Source of the DNA: Aquilaria yunnanensis
Lineage: Eukaryota > Streptophyta > Magnoliopsida > Malvales > Thymelaeaceae
NCBI GenBank assembly: GCA_039654915.1
Contig: CM077594.1
Location: 111,304,893-111,368,892, forward strand
DNA: 64,000 nucleotides
Direction of reading: 5' to 3'
Positions 20,860 through 32,464 of the stretch are shown here, one piece after another (the stretch's first letter is position 1; each line of letters opens with the position of its first letter). Made by a program: the position numbers and the translations under genes. Under the pieces are notes generated by a model. That model did no database searches. It was not told the DNA's origin and saw only the letters and a program-made list of their open reading frames with translations.

Positions 20860-23430
20860 TTTTTAAAAAAGCATGCGAAGTAACCATCATATTTTACAAA
20901 TTTTCACATGCACCCTTAACACTCTAAAAAAATGTTTTTAATTACAAAAAAATGTGAATTTTAATTTTTACAAAAGGGTAAAATAACCTATAATATTTGG
21001 TAAAAAATTCAAATAATACATTTCATTTAATTATAAAGATATTATAGTGTTATTTGTGTTTCAATCTTAATACTTACAATTAACTCAATACTTAAAACTT
21101 ATAATTTAAGAGTAAAACAATCAAGTCATCAATTTATGCATCTTTAGTATTTTTATTTATCGTATTAAATTGCACTTTTAAGTTTTAATAAAAACATTTG
21201 ATTTAATATGTTAGAAAGTAAGGAAATTGATAAACTCTTATGTTTGAGGACGTATTTTTTATAGTAACGAAAACATAGGGGTGTGTTTGTTGCAAAACTT
21301 CAACTTTAGTGGCAACTTATAGATTTTGTCATAATAAAGGAAAAAAAATTACAAGTTCTTTTTTCTTTATTTTTTTTTTCTATTTAGGGCGTAAGTTTTA
21401 TTGTCCCAAAACGTAACTTAAGTGCCCCTCCTTTTATGTCTAGGATACTCTGATAATTTTAAAACTCTAATTGAAGATATAATGATGAACTTAGGTCTCA
21501 TTAAATTAGCAAAATATCTTATAATTGAAGGGTAAAAGGTTGATTAACATATATGCACTTTCATACTTTTTATAATATAAGATAAGATAAGATATGTTTG
21601 CATGATTTAAGATAGCATATGTATAAATATAAACATTCTGTTCGTAAATAATTTAATTAAAATTAGTATATATGCAATATATAGTTCGTTACCATTGGCA
21701 TTCGCTTACTCCATGAATAATGCCCGGCCTAGGATAAATTGAATGGACTAATTAAAGAGACTAATATATATATATATAAGGAAAAACCTAAAGAACTGGT
21801 TGGGACCATTATTTATGTAGCTTCTTTGATCATTTTAAAACTTTTTGACTTATTCTTCAATACCAAAATATTTTAGGGACCTTTTAACTACGCTCTATTA
21901 TTTGGATTTTTATTTTATTGACATTCTTATAAATCTTTGTTGAGCTATAATTTGGACCTCATCATATTCTATTTATAACCATTTTGAACATAATTCTAAC
22001 CATTAGAGTGCACCAATGGACTTGTAGCTAATCAATTACTCATATGGCCCATTAATTTAATTATTGGTGTAATTGGACTCTGTATGGGTTTTTCTAGAGT
22101 TACTGTTCCAAATTAGAGTGTTATTTTAGTAGTTCTATTAAAATTATTTATTATTATTTTTAATGTTTTGGCTACTAACATTTATTAGGCAATAAATTTG
22201 ATGCACTAATTACGCTAAATTTACACATTGATTGTGAAATTTAATTCTTTAAACAAAAACTAATTATTACATGGTAATAAGAAAGAAAACTATTAGTATA
22301 AATTAGCCTAACATTATTAGTTAAATGAAGGAACAAAAAAATTTCAAGTTTGTGTGATGCCAAAATAACAAGGTTTTGAATATATAACTTCAGGTAATTC
22401 TAATTCTATCCATAATTATTTTATTTATTAATTTATATTATTTTATTTATTTTTTAAAGAAAATAAATTTCTCATAGTATCTAATACTTCTATAATTTAT
22501 GCATCAATGTTGATGGATTTTTACTTTTTTTCTATATAATAGTTTTAGTTGCTTCATAAAATTATTTAAGATATGGTTAGATGCAATTAATTGTGTTATT
22601 TTTAACTTTACTAAACTAATATTTTCTCCCTTTTTTACCTGAAAAATAAAATTAATCTATTTTATAATTTCCATTTCCATTTTATTATCTTTGCCTTCTA
22701 ACAACTAATTTAAGTACTTTTTATTAAATATTTATTAATATAAAAATAAAAAATAAAAAATATTATCTCAATTGTATATATTTTATTTTTACCATTTGAG
22801 TTTGAAGAATTAATTAAAATTTGCACTTCCAAGTTTGATGATTAGGGAGGGACTGATGTTCAATTTTTTGTTTGGTTATGGGGACACTTAAGAAAGAAAA
22901 ATGTTGAAGATCGAACTCACTTTTAAATTTTAAAAGGATCATTATTTGTATAATTGTTATATTCATTGCTTTTTAATAAAAATAGCTAAATTTATCAAAT
23001 TTATGAAATATAGTTTTATTTTCAATCTCTTATATTATTATATTATTGTTATAAATAACAATTAGATAATTATATATATAACTAAAATATATAAAAATAA
23101 ACCTGTACATCGTACGGGGAAAAAAATAAACTAGTTACAATGTATATTGCAGTTACAATGCTCTGCGGAATATATATGTATTTATGTATATTATGTTGCA
23201 CAAATTGCAATTGTGAAACAAGGAAGAATACGTTTGTATAATGTGTGTGTATATGTATATAACGCAATACTGTACTGATGAAGATGGTACATAGGATCGA
23301 CCCCTAAAGAGGGGACGGCCGTTTATTGGTTCAGTCCATTGCACAATGCAAAGCTATAGGCTCCGTCAGCTGCACATGGTTCGCACAAACATATTATCCC
23401 GTTATCCCGCGATAACAACATCATGACAGC
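20860..23430. other. AT-rich intergenic DNA, no gene seen
   Basis: No open frame with recognisable domains. It includes a short (TA)n run near 21765. A slightly more complex patch at 23270-23430 has no coding signal I can identify. Confidence 0.55.
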
Positions 23431-23654
23431 TCTCCACTACTTTTTTTTTTTTGACAAAAAATGTTTTATTTTAGTTAAGAGTGAATCAAAGTTAACCATA
23501 TTTTAGAAACCGACATAAGACTAAAAACATAATAAAAACATAAAATTGACTACCCAAATGTAATTCCTCTGACGACATTGAATGAAATGACAAAAATCAA
23601 ATCAAATCTAATATTTCATGTACATTAAAATAAATTTAAAATAAAAAATTTATT

Positions 23655-25859
23655 TGTAACGCCCCCAATTTTATAAACCTTAATTTTAAAAGATATCTTA
23701 AATTTCTAAAATTATAAAGCATTTAATTAAAATAATTTAAGAAATGTGAGATAAAACATTTTATTTTAAATTATTTTCCGAACAATAAGAGTATTAAATG
23801 AAATCAGAGTAGTTAAGTGACAATCCCAGGAAAACTAATATGCGGATAAGGTGCCAATTTAAACAAACCATATGTTTCTTTAGAAATCAAATAACACAAA
23901 GTTAAAACCTAGTCCCAGTCAATTATACTTTCGAGGGGTTACAGCGTACTCTCACTCAGTCTGCTCCATACCTTGAACCTCGTTATATGGTTCAGTGTAC
24001 TCTGTCTCCTCATAGTACTTCCCTAAAAAAACATGTTAAGAGGAGGGATGAGCACAACTTGCTCAGTAAGAGGAAAGTATCAGGCCCATCACGTGGGTCC
24101 TAATATTCCCGTAACAAACAACAATGAATAATAAACTTTAAGCTGTAGCAATTCACTTAAAGAACAATTCCATACAACATCATAACAACAAAATCAAAAT
24201 CCTACTAGCATGCTTGAACTACCATGCATATGCATAATTCTTTTTACCGAATAAATAATATCTTCTTGATCGATCACTTAATCCAATACTTAATTGTCGT
24301 CGGACGAACCTAGGGTGGTGAGTGTGTACATCACCCACTCTTGGGATAACTCTTAGGTAGTGCCACTAGGGATGCCACCAAGCTAGAGCCTCTCGGGATA
24401 TCTACGCCGAGGTAGAGCCTCTCGTGATAACAGCCATAAGCATGGTCCCTCGCCAGCTATGGTCTGACAGTGCACAAATCATATCTCCATACTCCGTGTC
24501 AATATCGGGTCATGACTAGGGACGGTCCGCCGCCACCTTAACATGCCTCTCGGGTTCGAATCGTCCGTTCCGAACCTCTCGTCTAAATTTACGGCTTGTT
24601 AGGTCATGTAGATATGGTTCGTCACCAACCTTGTATGCCTCGTATTTTATCTTACTCTTTAAATCTTTTACTTAATGCAATCTTGTGTATGACAAACATC
24701 AATCATATGCAACAACCAATTGATGCATGACTGTAGCTCATTTTATTTTAGCTCTTTTTAGTATAATGTCATGATTCTAGTGCATCCTATTTCTTTTATT
24801 ATGTTATCTTAGTTTAGTGTTACATGATGTCATGACAATCAATGATATCTTTTAAGTGTATTTGTGATAAATGTTCATCTCATTTCTCGTGAATTCTTTC
24901 TAAATTGGTCATTTAGTATTTACGCTCATAATCCTTTATCTATCGGCTTATAATAATTTATTACGGCCCTAACATGCCACTAACGGTTCCTTCCAATCTT
25001 ATCATGTTGCTAAGGAGCTTGTCGGCCCTAAACATGGTAATAGCGGTGTTTGTCTCGCCGACCCTAAACATGGTACTAGCGGTGTTTGTCTCGCCGACTC
25101 TAAACATGCTACTAGCGGTGTTTATTTAGGCGGTCCTAACATATTTCTAATTTAATTCTTGTTATAAGTGGTCCTAATATGATACTAGCGCCAAACATAC
25201 ATCATAAATCACATCATTACAACCATACAACCAACCAACCAAAATTACATCTCAATGGAAGAGAAATAAAATAAAATAAAATAAAATTCTAGAAAACTAA
25301 TTAATTACCCTACCCATGTTGCCCACGCATTTAAAGATTTTATTTAGCCCAATTGTTTACTTAAAATTTATTATTCGGGTTTATGCTTATTTTGGGCCTA
25401 AGAGGACCCACGAGAACTAACCCGCTCTTCCCCCTTACCTAGTTCAGAATAATACGTCGAAAGATGGCGATTTCCTATGACGGTCCTACAAAATGTTAGT
25501 AAGGTAGAAAATTAGAAAAATATACTAAAAATTGGAAATTTCCTAAATGGTACTTGGAAGTATCATGTTCTTGGCATCTAGGCCGAAATTTTACCTAATG
25601 GGTAAAAAGGGTCTCGGGGTGTCTCCGGTGGCCTTGTGCCTATTCAGGATCGTGTTGGGAGCCTTCTTGATATTGATCCTAAAAATTACAACAGCCATAC
25701 ACTAACTTATAAGCTTATTTAATGGCTGTAAAAACTGATCTTGGAAGGAAAAAATTTTATTTCGGTTACCGATGTGTTTTCGGGATCTCTGACGCTCCGG
25801 GAGTCCAAAGAAATACCAAACCTTCAAGTAAGGATTTTCTGACCTTTTGTAACAACATC
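23655..25859. mobile_element. LTR-derived sequence (Ty3 type), left part of a composite
   Basis: It starts TGTAACGCCCCCAATTTTAT, a standard plant Ty3 LTR opening. It contains phrases typical of chromovirus/Tekay-type LTRs, such as GAGCACAACTTGCTCAGTAAG near 24050, and the CpG-rich 24300-24650 region. No gag or pol frame is present. The pentamer left of it is TTATT (23650-23654); the same pentamer occurs immediately right of the TRIM at 26392-26396, so the two parts may be one composite unit. The right boundary is uncertain. Confidence 0.5.
25020..25140. repeat. Minisatellite of about 36 bp, three units
   Basis: Three head-to-tail copies of a unit containing CCCTAAACATGGTACTAGCG and GTGTTTGTCTCGCCGA. 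Weaker related words lie on both sides (24965 and 25132-25190). The CCCTAAA word resembles the plant telomere heptamer but occurs only once per unit. Confidence 0.75.
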
Positions 25860-26025
25860 TGTAACGACCCAAATCCAGAACCGGTCAACGAAACACCTGC
25901 CCACACCACATGGGCTATCCTTTATGAAAAAGATAAGCGCTAGGTGCTTATGTTCTGGAATTGGAGCCTATATATCCACATAAGGCTTCCCACAATTCAC
26001 CCATGTGAGATATGGGGGTGTTACA
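25860..26025 (-). repeat. TRIM 3' LTR (minus orientation)
   Basis: 166 bp. Near its minus-strand start it carries TCCCACATGG-like sequence (here TCTCACATGG) and GGATATATAGG 26 bp further, a possible promoter pair. It ends CGTTACA. Confidence 0.85.
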
Positions 26026-26038
26026 AACTCCCCCCCTT
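26026..26038 (-). promoter_or_regulatory. TRIM polypurine tract
   Basis: The minus strand reads AAGGGGGGGAGTT immediately before the 3' LTR, the expected plus-strand primer. Confidence 0.75.
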
Positions 26039-26211
26039 ATGTACCCAACGTCCTCGTTGGGGTCAATCGGATTACTTGGTTTCCCTGGACCAAGTAACCT
26101 CTCTAATCGGACTAGATAGCCCTGGTCAAGTAGCCTCTCGAATCCAGGATTAGTCCCGATAGACGATGCATGTGCATACCCACTATGTCACACCATCGTG
26201 GTCTCGGGTCA

Positions 26212-26225
26212 GCTCTGATACCATC
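26212..26225 (-). promoter_or_regulatory. TRIM primer-binding site, initiator tRNA-Met
   Basis: The minus strand reads GATGGTATCAGAGC just after the 5' LTR. TGGTATCAGAGC is the complement of the plant initiator tRNA-Met 3' end and the commonest plant primer site. Confidence 0.85.
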
Positions 26226-26391
26226 TGTAACGACTCAAGTCCAGAATCGGTCAATGAAACACCTGCCCACACCACATGGGCTATCCTTTATGAAAAAAAT
26301 AAGCGCTAGGTGCTTATGTTCTGGAATTGGAGCCTATATATCCACATAAGGCTTCACACAATTCACCCATGTGGGATATGGGGGTGTTACA
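26226..26391 (-). repeat. TRIM 5' LTR (minus orientation)
   Basis: 166 bp, about 96% identical to the other LTR by eye. It keeps TCCCACATGG and GGATATATAGG in its minus-strand 5' half, a candidate USE/TATA promoter pair. Confidence 0.85.
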
Positions 26392-27550
26392 TTATTAATA
26401 ATTAGAATAAGGCTAAACTAAACTGATAACAACCAAACAATACTGAAACTGATTAGATATTAGAAACCTGAAAAATATTATTTTAAAAAAAAAACTAGCA
26501 ATAAAACCTAAAAAAATAAATACGAAATCTGTTTATGTGATCGTTACGATATATATTGCTAGGCGTGGTTAGGCCCCAGTAAATTTGGTCTTCCCCTTTT
26601 AGCCTAAATGCATGTGTAAATATTAACCCCAAATTAATTATATCAAACAACCCCTTCCACTCTGATTCCAACACTCCAAATCACCCTTCAACTCTGGGAA
26701 ATCCACAAATAACCCCGTGATCAAATGAAAGCTCATCTCACATGCCTTTCAGAAGCTTCTCATCGTATATACATACATATATATGTGAGGTGAGAGCTGT
26801 GCATGTCATCTGGATGTGGTGTATGTAATACATAAAAACCATTTGAGGCGCTCCTAAGTCCTAGCCAGTAGCCACCTTGTTTCTTTTGCCCCATTATCAT
26901 TATATATATATTTTCTCTGTACGTAAGTACATGTGGTCTATTTTCCTATAAATTAATTAAAAAGGTTAACAGAAAGGGTAGCTGGCCTGGGTGGACATCT
27001 TTTAGACAGAAGATCATTGATTCAAAAGCTTGGTCAAACGTGCACCGTCTATATTTATTTGTTTTATGTGTGATTGACGTGCCGTCCTATCGGCCGGGTC
27101 TGGTCTGTTACGAGAAATTAAGCATCAATTTACTTGGGTTTGGTAACTCGCTAGTTTAATTAGCTAGCTAGGGTTCTTCTACCTTTTCTAATTTGGGTTT
27201 ATATATAATTACGGGGACTCGAAATGCCAGGGGTGGACTGGGGAATGAAAACAATATATGCCTGTGACTGTAATCATTAATGCCTGGAAAATCTGTTGCT
27301 AAATCTTTTTATTCGATTCACTCAATCAGATACATGCATGTTAATTTAAGTAAGTCAATACCCACCAAAACTTATATCGACACTAAAATTTTACAATTAT
27401 AACCTAGCTACAAAATTTCTCTTAATTCTTGTTTATTGCTAAATCATTGAGGACAATCACATATATACAGTAAGTGCTAGAGTTAATTATTTCAATATAA
27501 ACTAAACGGTCCTTGATCAATTAACTTTTTTGGAGTAAACGTTTTCCTTC
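26392..27550. other. Intergenic DNA, no gene seen
   Basis: Mixed-complexity DNA without a convincing open frame. It lies within the gene-free stretch upstream of the TCP gene, so distal regulatory elements are possible but not demonstrable here. Confidence 0.5.
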
Positions 27551-27551
27551 C

Positions 27552-27554
<3 letters not shown>

Positions 27555-27611
<57 letters not shown>
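27555..27611. repeat. (TA)n microsatellite, about 28 units
   Basis: Uninterrupted alternating TA. Confidence 0.95.
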
Positions 27612-27613
<2 letters not shown>

Positions 27614-27722
27614 AAACGGCTAGGTCCCTAATAAATTTCACACACTAATTTTACTTTTATTGCAATATGTATGTATATATTTGTGATTTCATGTGGATCA
27701 ATGCATTTACTCTATCCATTAT

Positions 27723-27746
27723 CCCCCCCCCCCCCCCCCCCGCCCC
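27723..27746. repeat. Poly-C tract
   Basis: Nineteen consecutive C, one G, then CCCC. This is exceptional in a genome of this composition. The minus strand is a G19 run able to form G-quadruplexes. Confidence 0.9.
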
Positions 27747-27749
27747 AAT

Positions 27750-30730
27750 ATTCTTACTATATATGCAAAATATTTAATTTTTTTCATGATAAAAAATATT
27801 TAATTTTCTATTGAGTTTCGGGTAGGAAATGTATATATAGGTTGGGCTTATCCTACAATAGTCCTATCACTGTGTAGAGCTACAACATACAACAACAAAG
27901 ACTGTTATATCCTTATAAGAGAAATGTGATTAAGAGGCAAATTAAATGTCTAAAAAAGGGTTCACCCAACACTTTTTTGATATATATGGTGATATTTCCC
28001 ATTTATATATCTATTTTATGATATCTTTCTAGATTTTGTGTTAAAGACTGGTTCATTTATATTCATACCATCGTTAAATTGTAAATCTGTTATAAATTTT
28101 AAATTCATGAATTTGTGATATTTCTAATATTTATGCAATGGAGGGAAAACAGTAAATACTATGCACGTACAATTTTGTCAAGATGAAGCAGGTTCTCGTA
28201 TATTAACAATAATTAGTCAGAGGAGGAAATTAAAGGTGCATTTGATGGAAATTATTGAAAAGTGTATCATTAGTTAGGGTAATATCTACTCAGCTTGTAT
28301 ATTGATATATATAGAAATATTATTATTTAAGAAGCTCAAAAATCACTCTTGGATATATATATATAAAGAAAAAAATTATAAAAATTAGTAATGACTTTAA
28401 AAAGGGTCAAATCCAGTTGGTTCTAATTTAAAAATAGATAATTTTTTTTTTAAAAAAGTAAGAGGTAATAAAAACTTAATTATCTCAGTGCTGGCGCTGG
28501 ATGCACACTAGCTACACTTGGGGTTTAGGTAGATAAAGAGATAGTGTATATGGTTGAGATGTTTCTCTGTTTTTTTTTTTTTGGTGAAAAGGGCGATGCA
28601 TTAACAAAAACAAAAGACAAACCCTAAGGTTGATTACACACATTAAGTGGCTTCGGGTTGAGATCGATGTTTCAACCCTTGCCTTGATTAATGTAAACCC
28701 GCGAAAATATTTATCTTAGCAGGGACGAATAAGGTGGAGTATGAAATAATTAAGTACGTAGAATATACAGATCGATATATAGAGGCGCGCAGATCTGGAG
28801 ACGATGAAGTCATGAAGATGAGTACTGTGAGGGAGGGTCTGGCAGAAGCAGAAGGAAGAAAAGGCCTGGTCTAGCTAGGTTTCGCCAGCCCCAGCTACTA
28901 CTCTGGGAATGGGAATGGCAAACCTACTTTTTTAATTCCCTACCTAAAACTAGTCATGGCCTTGGCAAACCCTTTTAAAAACATACCAACGTACTGACGT
29001 ACATAATTTTGTAATCACACAAGTATCGTAATTCATAACTTTTCCTCTCGTACTTCAAAGTATTTATAATAAAGAAGCATTTATTAAAAAATGATTCTTT
29101 TTTCTTTAGTACTATGTTATAAATAAGGACAATAAGAGCAGTATTAGTCCGTTAGGAAAGATCATAGGAGGTTAATCTCTCATTTCTCTAAACCTTAAAG
29201 GTTTTTTAATTAAGCCACATTAATAATTGTGAGTGTTTCAGCTTGACAAAAGTTAGATTCAAACCTATGCCACTTGTGTGACGGATGTTCCTTTCTGTTG
29301 TTTTGCTAGAAGACTAGAACCATGAGGACTATATGTGATTTTTTTAACATATCATTATCATTTTTATAAAGCACATAAATAATGCATGATGTTGTAATTG
29401 TGCTATTTAGTATTTTAATCCTTTAGAGGCACTCCATATTTCTATATGTCAACTAATATTATTAGCAATTCAAATCCTATCCATTAAAAAAACAAGAGAT
29501 TTAATTAACATTATTTATAGAGTCTCCATAATACCATATTACAAAAAAAAAAATTAAAGAATACACGAATATATCCAGTATTCGAACCTAACATAATACT
29601 TGACTAATCAACTAACAAACTAATGAACGCTTACACTTGATCCACTATGAGAAAATAGATTAGTCGACCTCATTAAGTAGAACTTCCTATTGATTACTTC
29701 TTAAATCTGTAACTTTATCATTTCATCTAACAAAGAGAAGAAAATTTGATCTGACAAAAATGAAGATAAAAACTTTGCTAATAAAGTCAACATATAAATT
29801 AAGGAAATATGTCCAAATCTAACTGAAATAAAACCAACCGAATTTGCCCAATTAGCGGCCAAATTTAGAGGGGTTTTTTCAAAGAAAGAAGGAGGAGAGT
29901 TGACGGCAAGGTTGGCATCCTAGAGTTTATCCATTAATGAAAATGTTCCTTTGGCGATTAGAAAATATGGATATGTGATTTGATTCTGAAATTGTTAAAG
30001 TTGAAAATTGAAATTGGGAAATGGCACAATCTAACAGTATCCCAAATAAAAATTTGCTGAAACTGGAATATGTCGATACTTCAGAATTCTTGAATCAATA
30101 AGCCGATTGACAACAGAAATTGGATTCCAGGCGAGAATATATATCCTCTATATATAATTAATTATAATTAACCCAACAAAATATATAACACATCTCTGAG
30201 CCCGAGTTCTTGAGGAAAAGGATATCGAGTGCAAAGAAATCGATCCACTATCAACATCTCTTCATCCTCTACCACAAGCTTCGCACTGCTAAAAACCTTT
30301 TGTTGAAACAACCAACAAGACATAATGGAACCCATGATGAGATAGACCATAAAATATCCACCAAACCATTAACCAAGACAATACCTTGCCAATCCTATAA
30401 TTTTTGTGTCTCGACATATATGTATAAGATTTTGTTCTTTTCCTTACATATACTCTTAACTATAGGGTTTTGTTATTATTACGACGTTTCTCTAGAAAAA
30501 AAAAAGGAGATAATTGCTTATATATTAAATTGAATTGTTGTAAGCTCCTAATTAATTAGTTCACAAATGGAAATACTAAATCTGCCTATATATTGAGGAA
30601 TCAATTCATGCGACCCTATTAATAATAAGTTGAAATTGATAACCGTTTTGTTTTGATACACATGTTTTGATTCATCACCACTTATTTTTTCGCTTGCTTC
30701 TTTCCCAAAAAGCTCACTCCATATCTGACC
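27750..30730. other. Intergenic DNA upstream of the TCP gene, no gene seen
   Basis: No coding signal. There are two weak tRNA-B-box-like words on the minus strand near 29250 and 29580, plus A/T-rich tracts. The ORFs at 30168-30350 and 30210-30533 overlap on opposite strands and have no recognisable domain. Confidence 0.5.
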
Positions 30731-30735
30731 ACACC

Positions 30736-30737
<2 letters not shown>

Positions 30738-30768
<31 letters not shown>
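30738..30768 (+). repeat. CT-rich microsatellite upstream of the TCP gene
   Basis: A (CT)n run with one interruption, about 300 bp before the TCP start. CT tracts are common near plant transcription starts. Confidence 0.85.
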
Positions 30769-30816
30769 GATCCCTTCCTCGCCGATCTCTCGCTCTCACA
30801 AACACATTGAATTTGT

Positions 30817-30832
30817 TACTAAATATATATAT
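30817..30832 (+). promoter_or_regulatory. Candidate TATA box of the TCP gene
   Basis: AAATATATATATATAC lies about 240 bp before the start codon and about 40 bp before the first upstream ATG. Position and composition fit, but the transcription start is not known. Confidence 0.4.
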
Positions 30833-30866
30833 ATACTCGATCGCCAGTACTCAAAGCTGCGGAGTG

Positions 30867-30986
30867 ATGAAGCAGATGATATCATCATCTAGATATATAC
30901 TGGATTTATTCATGAATTTCTTGTTGCTGGAGGAGAGTGATGCAGAGAAACTTGCAGCTGATCGATCTGTAGCTAAGTTTTGGTAA
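30867..30986 (+). CDS. Upstream ORF (39 codons) in the presumed TCP leader
   Basis: This ORF starts ATGAAGCAGATG and stops at TAA (30984-30986), 81 bp before the TCP start codon. The translation begins MKQMISSSRYILD and has a leucine-rich centre (FLLLEE). It lies between the candidate TATA box and the TCP ATG, so if transcription starts near 30850 a scanning ribosome would meet it first and TCP translation would be reduced. No peptide family is recognised. It may be chance, since leaders often contain ATGs. Confidence 0.4.
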   Translation: MKQMISSSRYILDLFMNFLLLEESDAEKLAADRSVAKFW

Positions 30987-31067
30987 ATCTATAGTTTAAA
31001 TTGTTTCCGGAAACTGCAAGTAAGAAGTAGCTATAGTTATAGCTAGCTAGCGATTAATTTATCCAAA

Positions 31068-31970
31068 ATGTTCTCTTCCTCCGACTTTATAAACCCTTTC
31101 TCTCACCTCCCTTCCTCATCATCCTCCACCTTTTACCACCCTCTGCCGCTGCCACCACCTCCCTTTGTCCCTCAGAGTAATCCTGTCAGCAACCCTAGCG
31201 AAGTTTACCCCTGCAATTACCAGTACCACCTCAGCTGCACTCTTGATGCAGCTTCGCCACCTCCAGTGGTCCTGGTAACCACCCATCCTCCGTTACCACC
31301 AGAGGCGGTGTGGAACCACGGCGGCAAAGATGGGTCAGTGAAGCTGAAGCGGGCGGCGAAGAAAGACCGGCACAGCAAGATCTGCACGGCGCAGGGGGTG
31401 AGGGACCGGAGGGTGAGGCTGTCCATTGAGATCGCTCGGGAGTTCTTCGATCTTCAAGAGATGCTGGGTTTCGACAGGGCCAGCAAAACCCTAGAGTGGC
31501 TGCTGGCACGTTCGAAAAAGGACATCAACGAGCTCGCGCTCGCCAAGAGGAAGAAGCAGCTTTACGCTCACGGTCCAGAAGAGCAGATCAGCGCCAGCAC
31601 CAGCCTATCCGCGGAGAAAAAGCAGCGGAAAAGCACTGCAAGTGGATGCGGGAGAGCGGATGTGACGGTGGCGAGATCAGCAAGAGGAAGAGAAGTGAGG
31701 AGGGAGCAGAGATCAAAGCCCTGCTGCGGAAGCAATAAGAAAAAGCACCATGATGAGTTGCCAAGCCCCCAGATGTGTGAATGCGAAGGCGGTGGCGTTG
31801 AAGATCCGGCTGCGATGGTGAGACGATTAAATTATAGTAAGAGTCCTAATCCGATGATTTCGCACTACAACCAAGATTCTTGCTTTTACGGCTCGCCGGA
31901 GAATTGTTTTTGGGAGCCTAACACTGGAGTGCCTGGTGCCCAAGCACCAGATGGATGGACGACTAAATGA
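31068..31970 (+). CDS. TCP transcription factor, CYC/TB1 (ECE) class
   Basis: A single 300-residue open frame. A Ser/Pro-rich N-terminus (residues 1-85) precedes the TCP domain at about 97-155: basic region [20 protein letters not shown], then a helix-loop-helix with [11 protein letters not shown] and TLEWLL, which contains an LxxLL motif. The basic region and the DLQ.MLGFD..SKT wording are those of class II CYC/TB1 proteins, nuclear DNA-binding factors that control axillary bud outgrowth (BRC1 branch) or floral symmetry (CYC branch). A CECE stretch at 237-240 contains the Glu-Cys-Glu motif of the ECE clade. The Arg-rich R domain is only weakly recognisable (about 202-217, [15 protein letters not shown]). 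The protein is shorter than BRC1 of Arabidopsis. An intron near the 3' end cannot be excluded. I cannot decide between the CYC and BRC1 branches. Confidence 0.9.
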   Translation: MFSSSDFINPFSHLPSSSSSTFYHPLPLPPPPFVPQSNPVSNPSEVYPCNYQYHLSCTLDAASPPPVVLVTTHPPLPPEAVWNHGGKDGSVKLKRAAKKDRHSKICTAQGVRDRRVRLSIEIAREFFDLQEMLGFDRASKTLEWLLARSKKDINELALAKRKKQLYAHGPEEQISASTSLSAEKKQRKSTASGCGRADVTVARSARGREVRREQRSKPCCGSNKKKHHDELPSPQMCECEGGGVEDPAAMVRRLNYSKSPNPMISHYNQDSCFYGSPENCFWEPNTGVPGAQAPDGWTTK

Positions 31971-32325
31971 TTACTAGCAGCTCATCAATAGCTAGAAAAG
32001 AGGTGCACTACTACTGCTAGCTATAGCTACCTCATCATTTTGCTTGTTGCCATGAAATTAAATTCTGCAGGGCCATATATAGCTAGCATAGAGATATAAA
32101 ATACAGAGCAAGGCCTTTTTCATTTGCTGCAGATCCCACACAACAATTAGCGGATGTGTATGCTACCTAATTACGTTATGTTAGGCCTACGTACGAACAT
32201 TCCTGGGGAAGTTTTTTAATTAGCTTAATTTCTTCAAATCAATTCTACATCTTAATTAGCTCTTTCTCTACTACTTTCGTTAATTTTTATAAACAAAATT
32301 ACCTCAAGGAATTTTATTGAGCCAT

Positions 32326-32344
32326 ATATATATATATATATATA
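32326..32344. repeat. Short (TA)n run
   Basis: Perfect TA repeat in the 3' flank of the TCP gene. Confidence 0.85.
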
Positions 32345-32438
32345 TAAACATAATACTATATGTATATAGATAGCTTCAAGTACTTTCATTCCTCTGCAGG
32401 TCAATTGCATGCTTCTGAGGTTATATATGGAGACCACT

Positions 32439-32464
32439 ACTCTCTCTCTCTCTCTCTCTCTCTC
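32439..32464. repeat. (CT)n microsatellite
   Basis: About 13 CT units in the 3' flank of the TCP gene, followed shortly by TGTGTGTGTG. Confidence 0.9.

Larger units (their letters stand above)
25860..26391 (-). mobile_element. TRIM retrotransposon (terminal-repeat retrotransposon in miniature)
   Basis: Two 166-bp LTRs (25860-26025 and 26226-26391) flank a 200-bp internal domain without coding capacity. On the minus strand each LTR reads TGTAACACCCCCATATC at its start and ends CGTTACA. The primer-binding site and polypurine tract are in the correct order for minus-strand orientation. By eye the LTRs differ at about seven positions, so insertion was relatively recent compared with the Ty3 element at 5.6 kb. 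Unusually, the flanks do not form a target duplication: acatc on the left, ttatt on the right. Confidence 0.85.

Noticed and set aside
25020..25120. CCCTAAA words read as interstitial telomere repeats
   Set aside because: Only one heptamer per 36-bp unit, not tandem, so not a telomere tract.
29240..29600. B-box-like words on the minus strand near 29250 and 29580
   Set aside because: No A box at the right distance and no cloverleaf. Too weak for a tRNA or SINE call.
29880..30533. ORFs upstream of the TCP gene (30168-30350, 30210-30533)
   Set aside because: Opposite-strand overlap, no domain, and interrupted by A/T-rich runs.
31217..31738. ORFs overlapping the TCP gene on the minus strand and in another plus frame
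   Set aside because: They are shadows caused by the GC-rich TCP exon and carry no domain of their own.
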